Part shown: positions 46,631 through 55,484 of the stretch, piece by piece
Layout: every line of letters begins with the position of its first letter
Numbering within the stretch: the stretch's first letter is position 1
NCBI RefSeq assembly: GCF_902506195.1
Contig: NZ_LR732817.1
Span: 1,316,909 to 1,380,908 of the forward strand
Reading direction: 5' to 3'
DNA from: Citricoccus sp. K5
Lineage (GTDB): Bacteria; Actinomycetota; Actinomycetes; Actinomycetales; Micrococcaceae
DNA length: 64,000 bases
Notes under the pieces: generated by a model
Databases searched by the model: none
Told to the model about the DNA's origin: nothing
What the model saw: the letters and a program-made list of their open reading frames with translations, nothing else
Made by a program: the position numbers and the translations under genes

Positions 46631-47665
46631 TTAGGAGCGGACGACTGCTGGCCGGGTGCGGTAGGTGGAGACCTGCCGGTCCCAGACGGTGGTGACGGCC
46701 CAGACGACGAGGCCGGTGCCCAGCATGTGCAGCAGGACCACGCCGATCGGCAGTCCGGTGAAGTGCTGGATGTAGCCGACGATCCCCTGAAAGGCGATCA
46801 CCGCGATGAGGGCCCAGGCCGAGATTCGTTGCCGCCTCGAGGACTGCTGGCGCAGGACCACCACGAGCAGCACGAGGGCCGCGGCCGTCATGAGGTAAAC
46901 GGGGAAGGCGTGCAGGCGGGTGACCACCAATGGGTCGAAGTCATGGCGGGGGGCGTCCGCGTCACCACCGTGGGGACCGGTCCCGGTCACGATGGTCCCG
47001 AGGTACAGGACCACCCAGGCAACCACGAAGATGCCCCGGGCCAGGTTGCGGGACAGAGCGGAGGTCTGGCCGTCCACCACTGCCGCCGGGGCCACGTGCT
47101 GGTCCCCGTGGGCCTGACGGTGACGCCATTCAGCGCCGACCCGGTTCACCAGCAGGGTGGCGAAGCAGACCATCACGGAGGAGACGAGGAAGTGGAATGC
47201 CACCACCCAGGGGTTCAGCCCGGTCCAGACGGTGATGCCGCCCACCACGGCCTGCGCCGGGATGCAGGCCAGCATCCCCACCGAGATCCAGAAGATGCTC
47301 GGATGAGACTTGCGGAGGTTCCAGACCCACAGCAGCACCGCCAGGGCCGCCAGTCCCACCACGAAGGTCAGCAGGCGATTGCCGAATTCGATGACGCCGT
47401 TGATCCCCATCTCCGGGGTGTTGACCCAGGAGTCGTCGGTACAGGTGGGCCACGTCGGGCAACCGAGCCCGGAAGCCGTCAAACGCACGGCACCACCGGT
47501 GACGATGATGCCGATCTCGGTCACGAGCGAGATGACGGCGAGCACCAGGGTGCCCCGGGTGATGTCCCGTGGCGTGTATCGGCCGATGCCCGCATCGATG
47601 CGGCGCCACAGCCCGGGGCGGGTGGCGGAACCGCTCTGGGCGGTGGACTGGGTGGGGGTACTCAC
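46631..47665 (-). CDS. ctaA: Heme A synthase
   Basis: Oxidises the heme O methyl group to a formyl group, giving heme A for cytochrome aa3. 344 residues with about 8 membrane segments in two four-helix halves. The first half contains GGAVRLTASGLGCPTWPTC with the conserved Cys pair and EFGNRLLTF; the second has TRLHAFPVY and LLHMLGTGLVVW with heme-ligand histidines. It starts with GTG 47665 behind AAAGGA, 46 bases after the ABC permease gene. Confidence 0.94.
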   Translation of the reverse strand: MSTPTQSTAQSGSATRPGLWRRIDAGIGRYTPRDITRGTLVLAVISLVTEIGIIVTGGAVRLTASGLGCPTWPTCTDDSWVNTPEMGINGVIEFGNRLLTFVVGLAALAVLLWVWNLRKSHPSIFWISVGMLACIPAQAVVGGITVWTGLNPWVVAFHFLVSSVMVCFATLLVNRVGAEWRHRQAHGDQHVAPAAVVDGQTSALSRNLARGIFVVAWVVLYLGTIVTGTGPHGGDADAPRHDFDPLVVTRLHAFPVYLMTAAALVLLVVVLRQQSSRRQRISAWALIAVIAFQGIVGYIQHFTGLPIGVVLLHMLGTGLVVWAVTTVWDRQVSTYRTRPAVVRS

Positions 47666-47711
47666 TGCAGGGTCCTTTGAACGAGACGGACGGGTATGGA
47701 CTGTGGAACAC

Positions 47712-48530
47712 TCAGCGCCATTTGAACCACTTCAGGGCGCCGACCGTGGCCAGGATGCCCCAGCCGGCCAGGACGAGGAGGGCGCCGACGTCGGGCATTC
47801 CGGTGCCGAAGGCGGACCGTAGACCGTCACCCAGCGCGGCCGAGGGCAGGAAGGAGGCGATGCCGGAGAACCAGCTGATGGCGGGGACCGGGAAGACGGC
47901 CCCGCCCACGGCGCCCAGCAGCACCCACAGCAGGTTGGTGAGGGCCAGGGTGGCCTCTGGCCGGGCGGTGCCCGCGATGAGGAGCCCGAGGGCGGTGAAC
48001 GAGGCCGCCCCGAGGATGAGGAAGAGGACGGCCCACGGCACCCCGGCCCAGACGGGCTGCCAGCCCAGCGCGAGACCGATCCCGCCGATCACCACGACCT
48101 GGAGCAACAGGACCGCCAGGACGGCGCAGGCCTTGCCCAGGATGAGCCCGGCCGGCCCGAGGGGAGTCGTGGACAGGTAGGCCAGTACGCCGTAACGGCG
48201 GTCGAATCCAGTGGCGATGCCCTGCCCGGTGAAGGCCGAGCTGAGCACGGCGAGGGCAAGGACGCCCGGCACCGCCACGTCCACGCCGCGGACCCCGGCA
48301 CTGTCCATCAGTCCGGACCAGACGACGGCGAACAGGGCCATGAGGGGTAGGACGAGTGAGATCAGCAGCTGCTCGCCGTTGCGGATCGCGGTGACGGACT
48401 CATAACGTCCCTGCGCCATGACCCGGCGGGCCAGGGAGCTGGCGTTGCCGAGCCGCGGGGAGCTGCCCTGCGGGGACACGGCCGCGGCGGTGCTGGTGGT
48501 GCTGTGAGGGGTGTTCACGGGACTGCTCAC
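47712..48530 (-). CDS. ABC-2 type exporter permease
   Basis: A 272-residue integral membrane protein with about six hydrophobic segments and a hydrophilic N-terminus of about 45 residues. The segment STTPLGPAGLILGKA is typical of ABC-2 exporter permeases. It pairs with the preceding ATPase (GTGA overlap) and precedes ctaA. This neighbourhood is conserved in actinobacteria, where the transporter is often named drug-like; a role in cytochrome oxidase or heme biology is inferred from context only. Confidence 0.88.
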   Translation of the reverse strand: MSSPVNTPHSTTSTAAAVSPQGSSPRLGNASSLARRVMAQGRYESVTAIRNGEQLLISLVLPLMALFAVVWSGLMDSAGVRGVDVAVPGVLALAVLSSAFTGQGIATGFDRRYGVLAYLSTTPLGPAGLILGKACAVLAVLLLQVVVIGGIGLALGWQPVWAGVPWAVLFLILGAASFTALGLLIAGTARPEATLALTNLLWVLLGAVGGAVFPVPAISWFSGIASFLPSAALGDGLRSAFGTGMPDVGALLVLAGWGILATVGALKWFKWR

Positions 48531-49468
48531 GGGGCGACCTCCAGAAAGACCTCTTCAAGGGAACGGTGCAGCAGGCGCACGTCCGTGGGCATGATGCGGT
48601 GATCGCGCCACCACCCAGCCAGGTCCGCCCAGGCGTCGGGGGTGGTCAGCCCCTCGACGCGGAACGTGCAGTCGGCCGGCGCGCTGGGGCCCTCTGACAC
48701 CAGGTGGAGTCCGGACGGGAAGGCAGCCAGCGCGGCGGAGTCCAGTGGCTGCGGGACGGAGAAGTGGACCGGGGTCGGGCCCGTGCGGTCGGTGAGCTCG
48801 GCGACCGACCCGGACCGTTCGACCATGCCTTCCCGCAGGAGCACCACGTGATCGGCCAGCCGCTCGGCGTCATCGAGCAGATGGGTGGTGAGCACCACGG
48901 CCAGTCCGGCCTGCTTCAGCTCGAGGATCAGGTCGAACACCAGTTGGCGGGACACGGGGTCCAGCCCGGCGCTGGGTTCGTCCAGGAACACGACGCGCGG
49001 GCGGCCCGCGAGGGCGGCGGCCAACGCCACCCGCTGCTTCTGGCCACCGGACAGACGGCGGATGTCCCGGCCGGAGAACTCGTCGATGCCGAGGCGCTCC
49101 GTGAGGGCGGCCATGTCAGCCGGCTCCCGGTAGAGAGAGCAGATGTGGCGCAGCAACCGTGCCGGGGTGGCGGACGGTGGCAGCCCTCCGTCCTGGAGCA
49201 TGACGCCGACCTGGCTGCGCAGGGCGGCCCCGGCATGCCAAGGGTCCTCGCCGAGCAGGCGGACGGTGCCGGAATCAGGACGGTCGAGCCCCTGCGCGAT
49301 GGTCAGGGTGGTGGTCTTGCCGGCGCCGTTGGGGCCCAGCAGGGCGGTCACCTCTCCACTGCGGGCTCGGAAGTCCACGCCCTTGAGGATGTGGAGATCT
49401 CCCCGGCGGCTACGGACGGTCTTCTGCAGTCCCTCAAGGGACACCAGGACGGAGGGTGAGGATGGCAC
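48527..49468 (-). CDS. ABC-2 type exporter ATPase
   Basis: 313 residues. Walker A GPNGAGKTT (45-53), Q-loop VMLQDGG, signature LSGGQKQRVALA, Walker B VVFLDEPSAGLD and the switch TTHLL. A C-terminal domain of about 100 residues follows, as in DrrA/CcmA-like ATPases. GTG 49468 is chosen because TACCAT lies 6 bases upstream on the minus strand. First gene of an ATPase-permease-ctaA operon that diverges from sufR. Confidence 0.9.
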   Translation of the reverse strand: MPSSPSVLVSLEGLQKTVRSRRGDLHILKGVDFRARSGEVTALLGPNGAGKTTTLTIAQGLDRPDSGTVRLLGEDPWHAGAALRSQVGVMLQDGGLPPSATPARLLRHICSLYREPADMAALTERLGIDEFSGRDIRRLSGGQKQRVALAAALAGRPRVVFLDEPSAGLDPVSRQLVFDLILELKQAGLAVVLTTHLLDDAERLADHVVLLREGMVERSGSVAELTDRTGPTPVHFSVPQPLDSAALAAFPSGLHLVSEGPSAPADCTFRVEGLTTPDAWADLAGWWRDHRIMPTDVRLLHRSLEEVFLEVAP

Positions 49469-49480
49469 CCATCCATGGTA
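49469..49480 (-). promoter_or_regulatory. Leaderless -10 of the ABC/ctaA operon
   Basis: TACCAT (49480-49475, minus strand), 6 bases, then GTG at 49468. The matching -35 would fall at about 49503-49498, inside the inverted repeat. Confidence 0.6.
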
Positions 49481-49493
49481 CCCGCGTGGCCCC

Positions 49494-49518
49494 CTAGTTC
49501 TACGACCCGTAGAACTAG
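49494..49518. promoter_or_regulatory. Perfect 11-bp inverted repeat, candidate operator
   Basis: Arms CTAGTTCTACG (49494-49504) and CGTAGAACTAG (49508-49518) flank the 3-base centre ACC. It covers the predicted -35 of the ABC/ctaA promoter and lies about 60 bp upstream of the sufR -10. It is AT-richer than its surroundings. I do not recognise the regulator. Confidence 0.75.
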
Positions 49519-49540
49519 CGTGGCCGACACCACCCCTGGG

Positions 49541-49590
49541 CAAGGCAGGCCTTACTTTCGTGGTGGCGTTAATTAGGTAAACTAAGGGTT
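49541..49590 (+). promoter_or_regulatory. sufR leaderless promoter with a DtxR/IdeR-like box
   Basis: TAAACT (49578-49583), 7 bases, then GTG at 49591. Upstream, CAAGGCAGGCCTTACTTT (49541-49558) loosely resembles an iron-regulator box (TTAGGTTAGSCTAACCTAA), matching mainly the centre and the AGG/TAC shoulders. It would overlap the -35. The -10 itself sits in TTAG-GTAAA-CTAA, a small inverted repeat. Confidence 0.5.
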
Positions 49591-50331
49591 GTGTATTCCA
49601 CCAGCCAGCTTGATGTGCCCACCGCGGGCCCGGTCGACGGGCAGCGCGAGAGCACCCGGGACCGGGTGCTGCAGGTTGTCCTGACCCAGGGCCCGGTCAG
49701 TGCCGCCCGCGTGGGCGAGTTGCTGGGCCTGACCGCGGCCGCCGTCCGTCGCCATCTGGACGTGCTGTCCGAGGAGGGCGCCGTCGAGGTCAAGCTCGTC
49801 TCCGGCAACCGCGGCGCCGGTCGCCCCTCGCGCCGGTACGTGGTCAGCCGCGCCGGTCAGTCCCGCCTCGGCAATGACTACCTCGAGGTCGCCGCGCAGG
49901 CCCTTCATCGGCTGAACCAGGTCGGAGGGGCGGACGCTGTCCGCTCCGTGGCCCGGGATCGCTTCGCTGCCGTCGAGGACCGCTACCGGGAGGCCATCGG
50001 CACCGCCTCTAACCTCAAGGACCGGACCGCCGCCCTGGCCCGGGTCCTGGACGAGGAGGGCTTCGCCGCCAGCGTCCGCACCGTGGGCCTGGCCGCCAAC
50101 GCCGGAGGCAGGACCACCTTGAAGGCCGCTCAGATCTGTCAGGGCCACTGCCCACTCCAGGACCTGGCCGCGGACTTCCCTCAGTTCTGCGAGGAGGAGA
50201 CGGAGCTCTTCGCCCGCCTGCTGGGCGTGGACGTCCGCCGATTGTCCACCCTGCCCACCGGCGGACACGTCTGCACCACCCACGTACCGCTGGGTCGGGA
50301 TGCGGACCAGACAGATCCGGCGGAGCAGTGA
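49591..50331 (+). CDS. sufR: SufR-like Fe-S transcriptional regulator
   Basis: A 246-residue winged-helix repressor (TRDRVLQVVLTQGPVSAARV..., AAAVRRHLDVLSEEG). The C-terminal half has four Cys (183, 187, 200, 228) in QICQGHCP, QFC and HVC that could hold a [4Fe-4S] cluster. SufR homologues repress the suf operon when they carry a cluster. It starts with GTG at leaderless spacing; sufB follows after 122 bases, and the opposite gene is the ABC ATPase. Confidence 0.92.
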   Translation: MYSTSQLDVPTAGPVDGQRESTRDRVLQVVLTQGPVSAARVGELLGLTAAAVRRHLDVLSEEGAVEVKLVSGNRGAGRPSRRYVVSRAGQSRLGNDYLEVAAQALHRLNQVGGADAVRSVARDRFAAVEDRYREAIGTASNLKDRTAALARVLDEEGFAASVRTVGLAANAGGRTTLKAAQICQGHCPLQDLAADFPQFCEEETELFARLLGVDVRRLSTLPTGGHVCTTHVPLGRDADQTDPAEQ

Positions 50332-50453
50332 GCCGGCCCTGAGCCGACAGTGAAGCGGCACCGCGCGAACACCGGCCCCGCCGGACTCCACGGATTCACA
50401 CAGATTTACACCAGATCCAACAGACCATCAGCTCGATCACCAGAGAGGCAGCG

Positions 50454-51914
50454 ATGACCGATCAGATCATCAAGGAGAACGCCGACCCGGGCGTGATCTC
50501 CGAGGTATTGGAGAAGAACCCGGAACTCAATGCGATTGGCGCCTACCAGTTCGGCTGGTCGGACCAGAATGACGCGGGCGCCAATGCCCGCCGCGGCATC
50601 AACGAGGACGTCGTCCGGGACATCTCGGCGAAGAAGAACGAGCCCGAGTGGATGCTCAACCTCCGCCTCAAGGGCCTGAAGTACTTCGACCGCAAGCCCA
50701 TGCCGACCTGGGGCGCCGACCTCTCCGGCATCGACTTCGACAACATCAAGTACTTCGTCCGCTCCACGGAGGGCCAGGCGAAGTCCTGGGAGGACCTGCC
50801 GGAGGACATCCGCAACACCTATGAGCGCCTCGGCATCCCCGAGGCTGAGCGTGAGCGCCTGGTCTCCGGTGTGGCCGCCCAGTACGAGTCCGAGGTCGTC
50901 TACCACCAGATCCGTGAGGATCTGGAGGAGCAGGGCGTCATCTTCCTGGACACGGACACGGGCCTCAAGGAGTACCCGGAGATCTTCAAGGAGTACTTCG
51001 GCTCCATCATCCCGGTGGGGGACAACAAGTTCGCCGCGCTGAACACCGCCGCCTGGTCCGGCGGCTCCTTCGTCTACGTCCCCAAGGGCGTCCACGTGGA
51101 GATCCCGCTCCAGGCCTACTTCCGCATCAACACCGAGAACATGGGCCAGTTCGAGCGAACCCTGATCATCGCGGACGAGGACTCCTACGTCCACTACATC
51201 GAGGGCTGCACCGCCCCGATCTACAACTCGGACTCCCTGCACTCGGCCGTCGTCGAGATCGTGGTGAAGAAGAACGCCCGCGTTCGCTACACCACCATCC
51301 AGAACTGGTCCACCAACGTGTACAACCTGGTGACCAAGCGCGCGGTGGCCGAAGAGGGCGCCACCATGGAGTGGATCGACGGCAACATCGGTTCCAAGGT
51401 CACCCAGAAGTACCCGGCCGTGTACCTCACGGGTGAGCACGCCAAGGGCGAGACCCTGTCCATCGCCTTCGCCGGCGCGGACCAGCACCAGGACACCGGG
51501 TCCAAGATGGTGCACCTGGCCCCGAACACCTCCAGCTCGATCGTCTCCAAGTCCGTGGCCCGCTCGGGCGGCCGTGCCGCCTACCGCGGACTCGTCCAGG
51601 TGATGGAGGGCGCCAAGAACGCGGCGAACTCCGTGGTCTGTGACGCCCTGCTGGTGGACACGATCTCCCGCTCGGACACCTACCCGTACATCGACATCCG
51701 CGAGGATGACGCCACCCTCGGCCACGAGGCCACGGTCTCGCGCGTCTCCGAGGAACAGCTCTTCTACCTGATGAGCCGCGGCATGTCCGAGACCGAGGCC
51801 ATGGCGATGATCGTGCGCGGGTTCATCGAGCCCATCGCACGTGAGCTGCCCATGGAGTACGCCCTGGAACTGAACAAGCTGATCGAATTGCAGATGGAAG
51901 GATCGGTAGGCTGA
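50454..51914 (+). CDS. sufB: Fe-S cluster assembly protein SufB
   Basis: The scaffold subunit of the SufBC2D complex. 486 residues; the beta-helix core contains [39 protein letters not shown] and the conserved C-terminal [20 protein letters not shown]. No intein is present, unlike some mycobacterial SufB. The 122-base gap before it contains two similar stretches, ATTCACACAGAT and ATTTACACCAGAT (50394-50416), of unknown meaning. AGAGAGGCAG precedes the ATG. Confidence 0.97.
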   Translation: MTDQIIKENADPGVISEVLEKNPELNAIGAYQFGWSDQNDAGANARRGINEDVVRDISAKKNEPEWMLNLRLKGLKYFDRKPMPTWGADLSGIDFDNIKYFVRSTEGQAKSWEDLPEDIRNTYERLGIPEAERERLVSGVAAQYESEVVYHQIREDLEEQGVIFLDTDTGLKEYPEIFKEYFGSIIPVGDNKFAALNTAAWSGGSFVYVPKGVHVEIPLQAYFRINTENMGQFERTLIIADEDSYVHYIEGCTAPIYNSDSLHSAVVEIVVKKNARVRYTTIQNWSTNVYNLVTKRAVAEEGATMEWIDGNIGSKVTQKYPAVYLTGEHAKGETLSIAFAGADQHQDTGSKMVHLAPNTSSSIVSKSVARSGGRAAYRGLVQVMEGAKNAANSVVCDALLVDTISRSDTYPYIDIREDDATLGHEATVSRVSEEQLFYLMSRGMSETEAMAMIVRGFIEPIARELPMEYALELNKLIELQMEGSVG

Positions 51915-51916
51915 GC

Positions 51917-53233
51917 GTGTCACAGACCGTCAACACCACTGACAACGCCTCCCCGGAGGAAATCGACGCCGACGGCGCCGGTGTGCCCGTCATCCCCGGC
52001 ATGGGTGAGGAGGGCGAGAAGCTCTCCGCCACCGTGGCCGAGGCGTCCGACGCCGGCCACGCCGCGCACAGCGTCCCGTCCGGTTCTCAGAAGCGCCCGG
52101 TCAAGCCCGGGTCCTCCCGTGCCGACCGCCTCTCCAGCTTCGAGTTGGCGGACTTCCCGGCCCTGACGGGCCGCGAGGAGGACTGGCGCTTCACGCCCCT
52201 GAACCGGCTGGCCGGCCTGCACCTGCCCGACGGCGACGACGCCCGTCTGACCGGTGCGGCACCTGCCGTCTCGGTCACCGAGCTGGACGGCGTCACGGTG
52301 GAGACCGTGGGCCGGGACGATGCCCGGCTGGGCTCCGTCCTCACGCCGGACGATCGTGTCTCGGCTGCAGCCTGGGCCTCGTTCGAGCAGGCCACCGTCG
52401 TGACCATCGGCGCCGATGTCGAGGCCACCGCCCCGGTGCGCATCGACATCACCGGAACCGGCACGGCCCCGGCCGCCCAGCACCTGCTGGTGGTCGCCGC
52501 GCCCAACTCGCGCGCCGACGTCGTGTTCCAGCACCGCGGCTCGGCCGTGGTCGCGCAGAACATCGAGTTCGATGTGCAGGAAGGGGCCGGTCTGAACGTC
52601 ACGTCCCTGCAGTCCTGGGATGACGGGGCGGTGCACGTCTCCGCCCAGCAGGCCCGGATCGGCAAGGACGCCTCGTTCAAGCACGTGGCCGTGTCCTACG
52701 GCGGGTCCCTGGTCCGCCTGACCCCGACCTCGCGGTTGGCCGGTCAGGGTGGCGAGACCGAGATGTTCGGCCTCTACTTCGCGGACGCCGGCCAGCACCT
52801 GGAGCAGCGCCTGTTCGTGGACCACGCCGTGGCGAACTGCAAGTCCAACGTCCTCTACAAGGGCGCCCTGCAGGGCCAGGACGCGCACACCGTCTGGGTG
52901 GGCGACGTCTTGATCCGCAAGGAGGCCGAGGGCACCGACAGCTACGAGAAGAACCAGAACCTGGTCCTCTCGGAGGGCACCCGCGTGGACTCGGTCCCGA
53001 ACCTGGAGATCGAGACGGGCCTCATCGACGGAGCCGGTCACGCTTCCTCCACGGCCCAGTTCGACGACGAGCAGCTGTTCTACCTGATGGCCCGTGGCAT
53101 CGAGGAGAAGGACGCCCGCGAGCTCATCGTCCGCGGCTTCCTCCACGAGATCATCCAGAAGATCGGGATCGCCTACGTCGAGGAGTCCCTCATCGACCAG
53201 ATGGATTCCGAGCTGCAGGTGGCCAGCCTCTGA
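51917..53233 (+). CDS. sufD: Fe-S cluster assembly protein SufD
   Basis: The SufB partner in SufBC2D, important for iron entry. 438 residues with a poorly conserved N-terminus, DWRFTPLNRL, and the C-terminal block SSTAQFDDEQLFYLMARGIEEKDARELIVRGFL shared (in part) with SufB. GTG start 2 bases after the sufB stop; its own stop overlaps the next ATG by 1 base. Confidence 0.95.
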   Translation: MSQTVNTTDNASPEEIDADGAGVPVIPGMGEEGEKLSATVAEASDAGHAAHSVPSGSQKRPVKPGSSRADRLSSFELADFPALTGREEDWRFTPLNRLAGLHLPDGDDARLTGAAPAVSVTELDGVTVETVGRDDARLGSVLTPDDRVSAAAWASFEQATVVTIGADVEATAPVRIDITGTGTAPAAQHLLVVAAPNSRADVVFQHRGSAVVAQNIEFDVQEGAGLNVTSLQSWDDGAVHVSAQQARIGKDASFKHVAVSYGGSLVRLTPTSRLAGQGGETEMFGLYFADAGQHLEQRLFVDHAVANCKSNVLYKGALQGQDAHTVWVGDVLIRKEAEGTDSYEKNQNLVLSEGTRVDSVPNLEIETGLIDGAGHASSTAQFDDEQLFYLMARGIEEKDARELIVRGFLHEIIQKIGIAYVEESLIDQMDSELQVASL

Positions 53234-53577
53234 TGGCCGCCGGTCAGCGCGTGTGCGCCGTCGCGGAGATCGGCGCCGAGGAGGCCAAGCGGTTCACGGT
53301 CGACGGCATCGACGTCGCCGTGGTCCGGGCCTCCGACGGCTCGCTCCATGCGGTCAATGACATCTGCTCGCACGAGGAGGTGTCCCTCTCGGACGGATTC
53401 GTCGAGGGGTGCGCCCTGGAGTGCATCGGCCACGGCTCTGCCTTCGACCTGGTCACCGGCGAGCCGAACGTGCTGCCCGCCACCGCCCCGGTCGCCGTCT
53501 ACGCGCTGGCCGTGGAGGACGACTCCGTGTGGGTCGACACCGCCACCGTGCTGAACAGCGCGTCACTGAACTCGTAA
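53233..53577 (+). CDS. Rieske-type ferredoxin in the suf operon
   Basis: A 114-residue Rieske [2Fe-2S] protein. Ligands are Cys45-X-His47 (ICSHEEV) and Cys64-X2-His67 ([10 protein letters not shown]). It resembles the ferredoxin subunits of non-heme oxygenases, but no oxygenase is nearby. A Rieske gene between sufD and sufC is a recurring actinobacterial arrangement; it may supply electrons or be a first client of the machinery. Confidence 0.93.
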   Translation: MAAGQRVCAVAEIGAEEAKRFTVDGIDVAVVRASDGSLHAVNDICSHEEVSLSDGFVEGCALECIGHGSAFDLVTGEPNVLPATAPVAVYALAVEDDSVWVDTATVLNSASLNS

Positions 53578-53645
53578 CCAGCCCCACCAGAACTTCCGCT
53601 GAAACCTCCCGCCGGCCGACCGGCGGAACCGCAAGGAGAACACGA

Positions 53646-54410
53646 ATGTCTACCCTGGAAATCAAGGACCTGCACGTCTCCATCGAGACCGAGACCGGCC
53701 CCAAGGAGATCCTCAAGGGCGTCAGCCTGACCATCAACACCGGCGAGACCCACGCCATCATGGGCCCCAACGGCTCCGGCAAGTCCACCCTCGCCTCGAC
53801 CATCGCCGGCCACCCCCGCTACGAGGTCACCTCCGGCAGCATCACCCTGGACGGCGAGAACGTCCTCGAGATGTCCGTGGACGAGCGGGCCCGCGCCGGC
53901 CTGTTCCTGGCCATGCAGTACCCGGTCGAGATCCCGGGGGTCACCATGACCAACTTCCTGCGCACCGCCAAGACCGCCATCGACGGCGAGGCGCCGTCCC
54001 TGCGTCACTGGACCAAGGACGTCAAGGCCGCCATGGAGGGCCTGAAGATCGATCCGTCCTTCGCGGCCCGTAACGTCAACGAGGGCTTCTCCGGTGGCGA
54101 GAAGAAGCGCGTGGAGATCCTCCAGCTCGAACTCTTCAAGCCGAAGTTCGCCGTGTTGGACGAGACCGACTCCGGCCTCGACGTCGACGCCCTGCGCGTG
54201 GTCTCCGAGGGCGTCAACCGCGCCCAGGACACCGGAGCCATGGGCACCCTGCTGATCACCCACTACACCCGGATCCTGCAGTACATCAAGCCGCAGTTCG
54301 TCCACGTCTTCGTGGACGGCAAGGTCGCCGAGTCCGGCGGCGCCGAGCTGGCCGACCGCCTCGAGGCCGAGGGCTACGAGCGCTTCGAGACCGCTGCAAC
54401 CGGAGCCTGA
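53646..54410 (+). CDS. sufC: Fe-S cluster assembly ATPase SufC
   Basis: The ATPase subunit of SufBC2D, a soluble ABC protein. 254 residues; Walker [10 protein letters not shown] (40-48), Q-loop [10 protein letters not shown], signature [11 protein letters not shown], Walker [17 protein letters not shown] and ITHYTRIL. The ATG at 53646 follows AAGGAGAACACGA; an open frame extends upstream through the Rieske gene but is not coding there. Confidence 0.97.
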   Translation: MSTLEIKDLHVSIETETGPKEILKGVSLTINTGETHAIMGPNGSGKSTLASTIAGHPRYEVTSGSITLDGENVLEMSVDERARAGLFLAMQYPVEIPGVTMTNFLRTAKTAIDGEAPSLRHWTKDVKAAMEGLKIDPSFAARNVNEGFSGGEKKRVEILQLELFKPKFAVLDETDSGLDVDALRVVSEGVNRAQDTGAMGTLLITHYTRILQYIKPQFVHVFVDGKVAESGGAELADRLEAEGYERFETAATGA

Positions 54411-54421
54411 GGAGCATCCCC

Positions 54422-54748
54422 ATGACCACTGAAGCACCCCAGACCGAACTGGATGACATCAGAGAGGCCCTGCACGAGGTCATGGACCCCGAGTTGGGCG
54501 TGAACATCGTGGACCTGGGCTTGCTCTACGGCATGCACTACGCCGAGGACGGCGCCCTGATCCTGGACATGACCCTGACCACCGCTGCGTGCCCCTTGAC
54601 GGACATGATCGAGGAGCAGATCAGCAACGAGATCGGCACCATGGTGGACGAATGGCGCCTGAACTGGGTCTGGATGCCACCGTGGGGTCCCGAGCGGATC
54701 ACCGACGACGGCCGTGAGCAGATGCGGGCCCTCGGCTTCAACATCTGA
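54422..54748 (+). CDS. sufT: SufT-like metal-sulfur cluster assembly factor (DUF59)
   Basis: A 108-residue MIP18/DUF59 protein with DPELGVNIVDLGLLY and the conserved Cys in TTAACPLTDMIEEQI. SufT helps mature Fe-S proteins under high demand. It is the last gene of the suf operon. No sufS or sufU lies between it and sufC, unlike in mycobacteria. Confidence 0.94.
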   Translation: MTTEAPQTELDDIREALHEVMDPELGVNIVDLGLLYGMHYAEDGALILDMTLTTAACPLTDMIEEQISNEIGTMVDEWRLNWVWMPPWGPERITDDGREQMRALGFNI

Positions 54749-54772
54749 TCCAGAGTCTGACCCGATGCGTCG

Positions 54773-54841
54773 GAGAATCCCGGTCATCCTGAACTTTCCC
54801 GAGAATTATCACCGGGAAACGTCAGGATGGCCGGGATTCTC
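54773..54841. terminator. Long imperfect hairpin between sufT and ecfT
   Basis: Arms 54773-54800 and 54814-54841 pair at 25 of 28 positions plus one G-U pair and extend by a further base pair, leaving a loop of about 11 bases containing GAATTATC. This is twice the length of the other terminators in the window. The right arm covers the last codons and stop of ecfT on the other strand. Confidence 0.75.
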
Positions 54842-55484
54842 GTGTCTCGCCGTGGTCCCCTGGCAGCCCGCGAGCAGCCAGGGCCTCACCCGTGGCGCGG
54901 GCGTGCCCCACGGTCGCCACCAGCACCGGTCCCATGAGCCGTACCGGTCCACGCCGCAGCCCGCGCGAGGCCAGGGCCTCGGCGTTGCGACGGACCGCTC
55001 CACCCACCCAGGGGATGGACCGGATCATCACGTTGACCGCCAGGGCAGCCGCCTCGGGATTGACGCCTACCGGGCGCAGGACGCCGAAGAACCGCTCCAG
55101 CCCGTCGAGCAGTTCTGTGCCCGGGGTGGTGATCACCAGCAACCGCGCCGCGGCCAGGGCGCCGAACACCGCGGCCACCACCACGAGGGCCGGACCGAGC
55201 GCCTCGAGGGGCGGGGCCGCCGTCGGGCCCCAGATCCCGGAGACGAAGCGGGCGATGCCGGCGAACAGCAGCAGGGGCCAGCCGCGGCGCCAGGGGGCGA
55301 GGAACTCGCGGGGGAGCGAGGCCGCCAGGTAGAGGGTGAAGACCACCGCCCCGGTCACGCCGACCACCAGCGGCTGGCGCCAGAAGACGAGGATTCCCGA
55401 GAGCGCCAGCAGCACAGCGTACTTGGCCCACAGCGGGCAGCGGTGCACCGCGGTATGGCCGGGCCGGTAGTCCAGCAGATTCAC
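54822..55484 (-). CDS. bioN: ECF transporter membrane coupling protein EcfT (BioN)
   Basis: A 220-residue EcfT that links the ATPase to the substrate-binding subunit. About five hydrophobic segments; the coupling helices carry AVRRNAEALASRGLRRGP and GEALAARGLPG, the two Ala-Arg-Gly motifs of the family. GTG 55484 overlaps the EcfA stop (GTGA). Its partners here are EcfA and BioY, so biotin uptake is the likely job. Confidence 0.88.
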   Translation of the reverse strand: MNLLDYRPGHTAVHRCPLWAKYAVLLALSGILVFWRQPLVVGVTGAVVFTLYLAASLPREFLAPWRRGWPLLLFAGIARFVSGIWGPTAAPPLEALGPALVVVAAVFGALAAARLLVITTPGTELLDGLERFFGVLRPVGVNPEAAALAVNVMIRSIPWVGGAVRRNAEALASRGLRRGPVRLMGPVLVATVGHARATGEALAARGLPGDHGETRESRPS

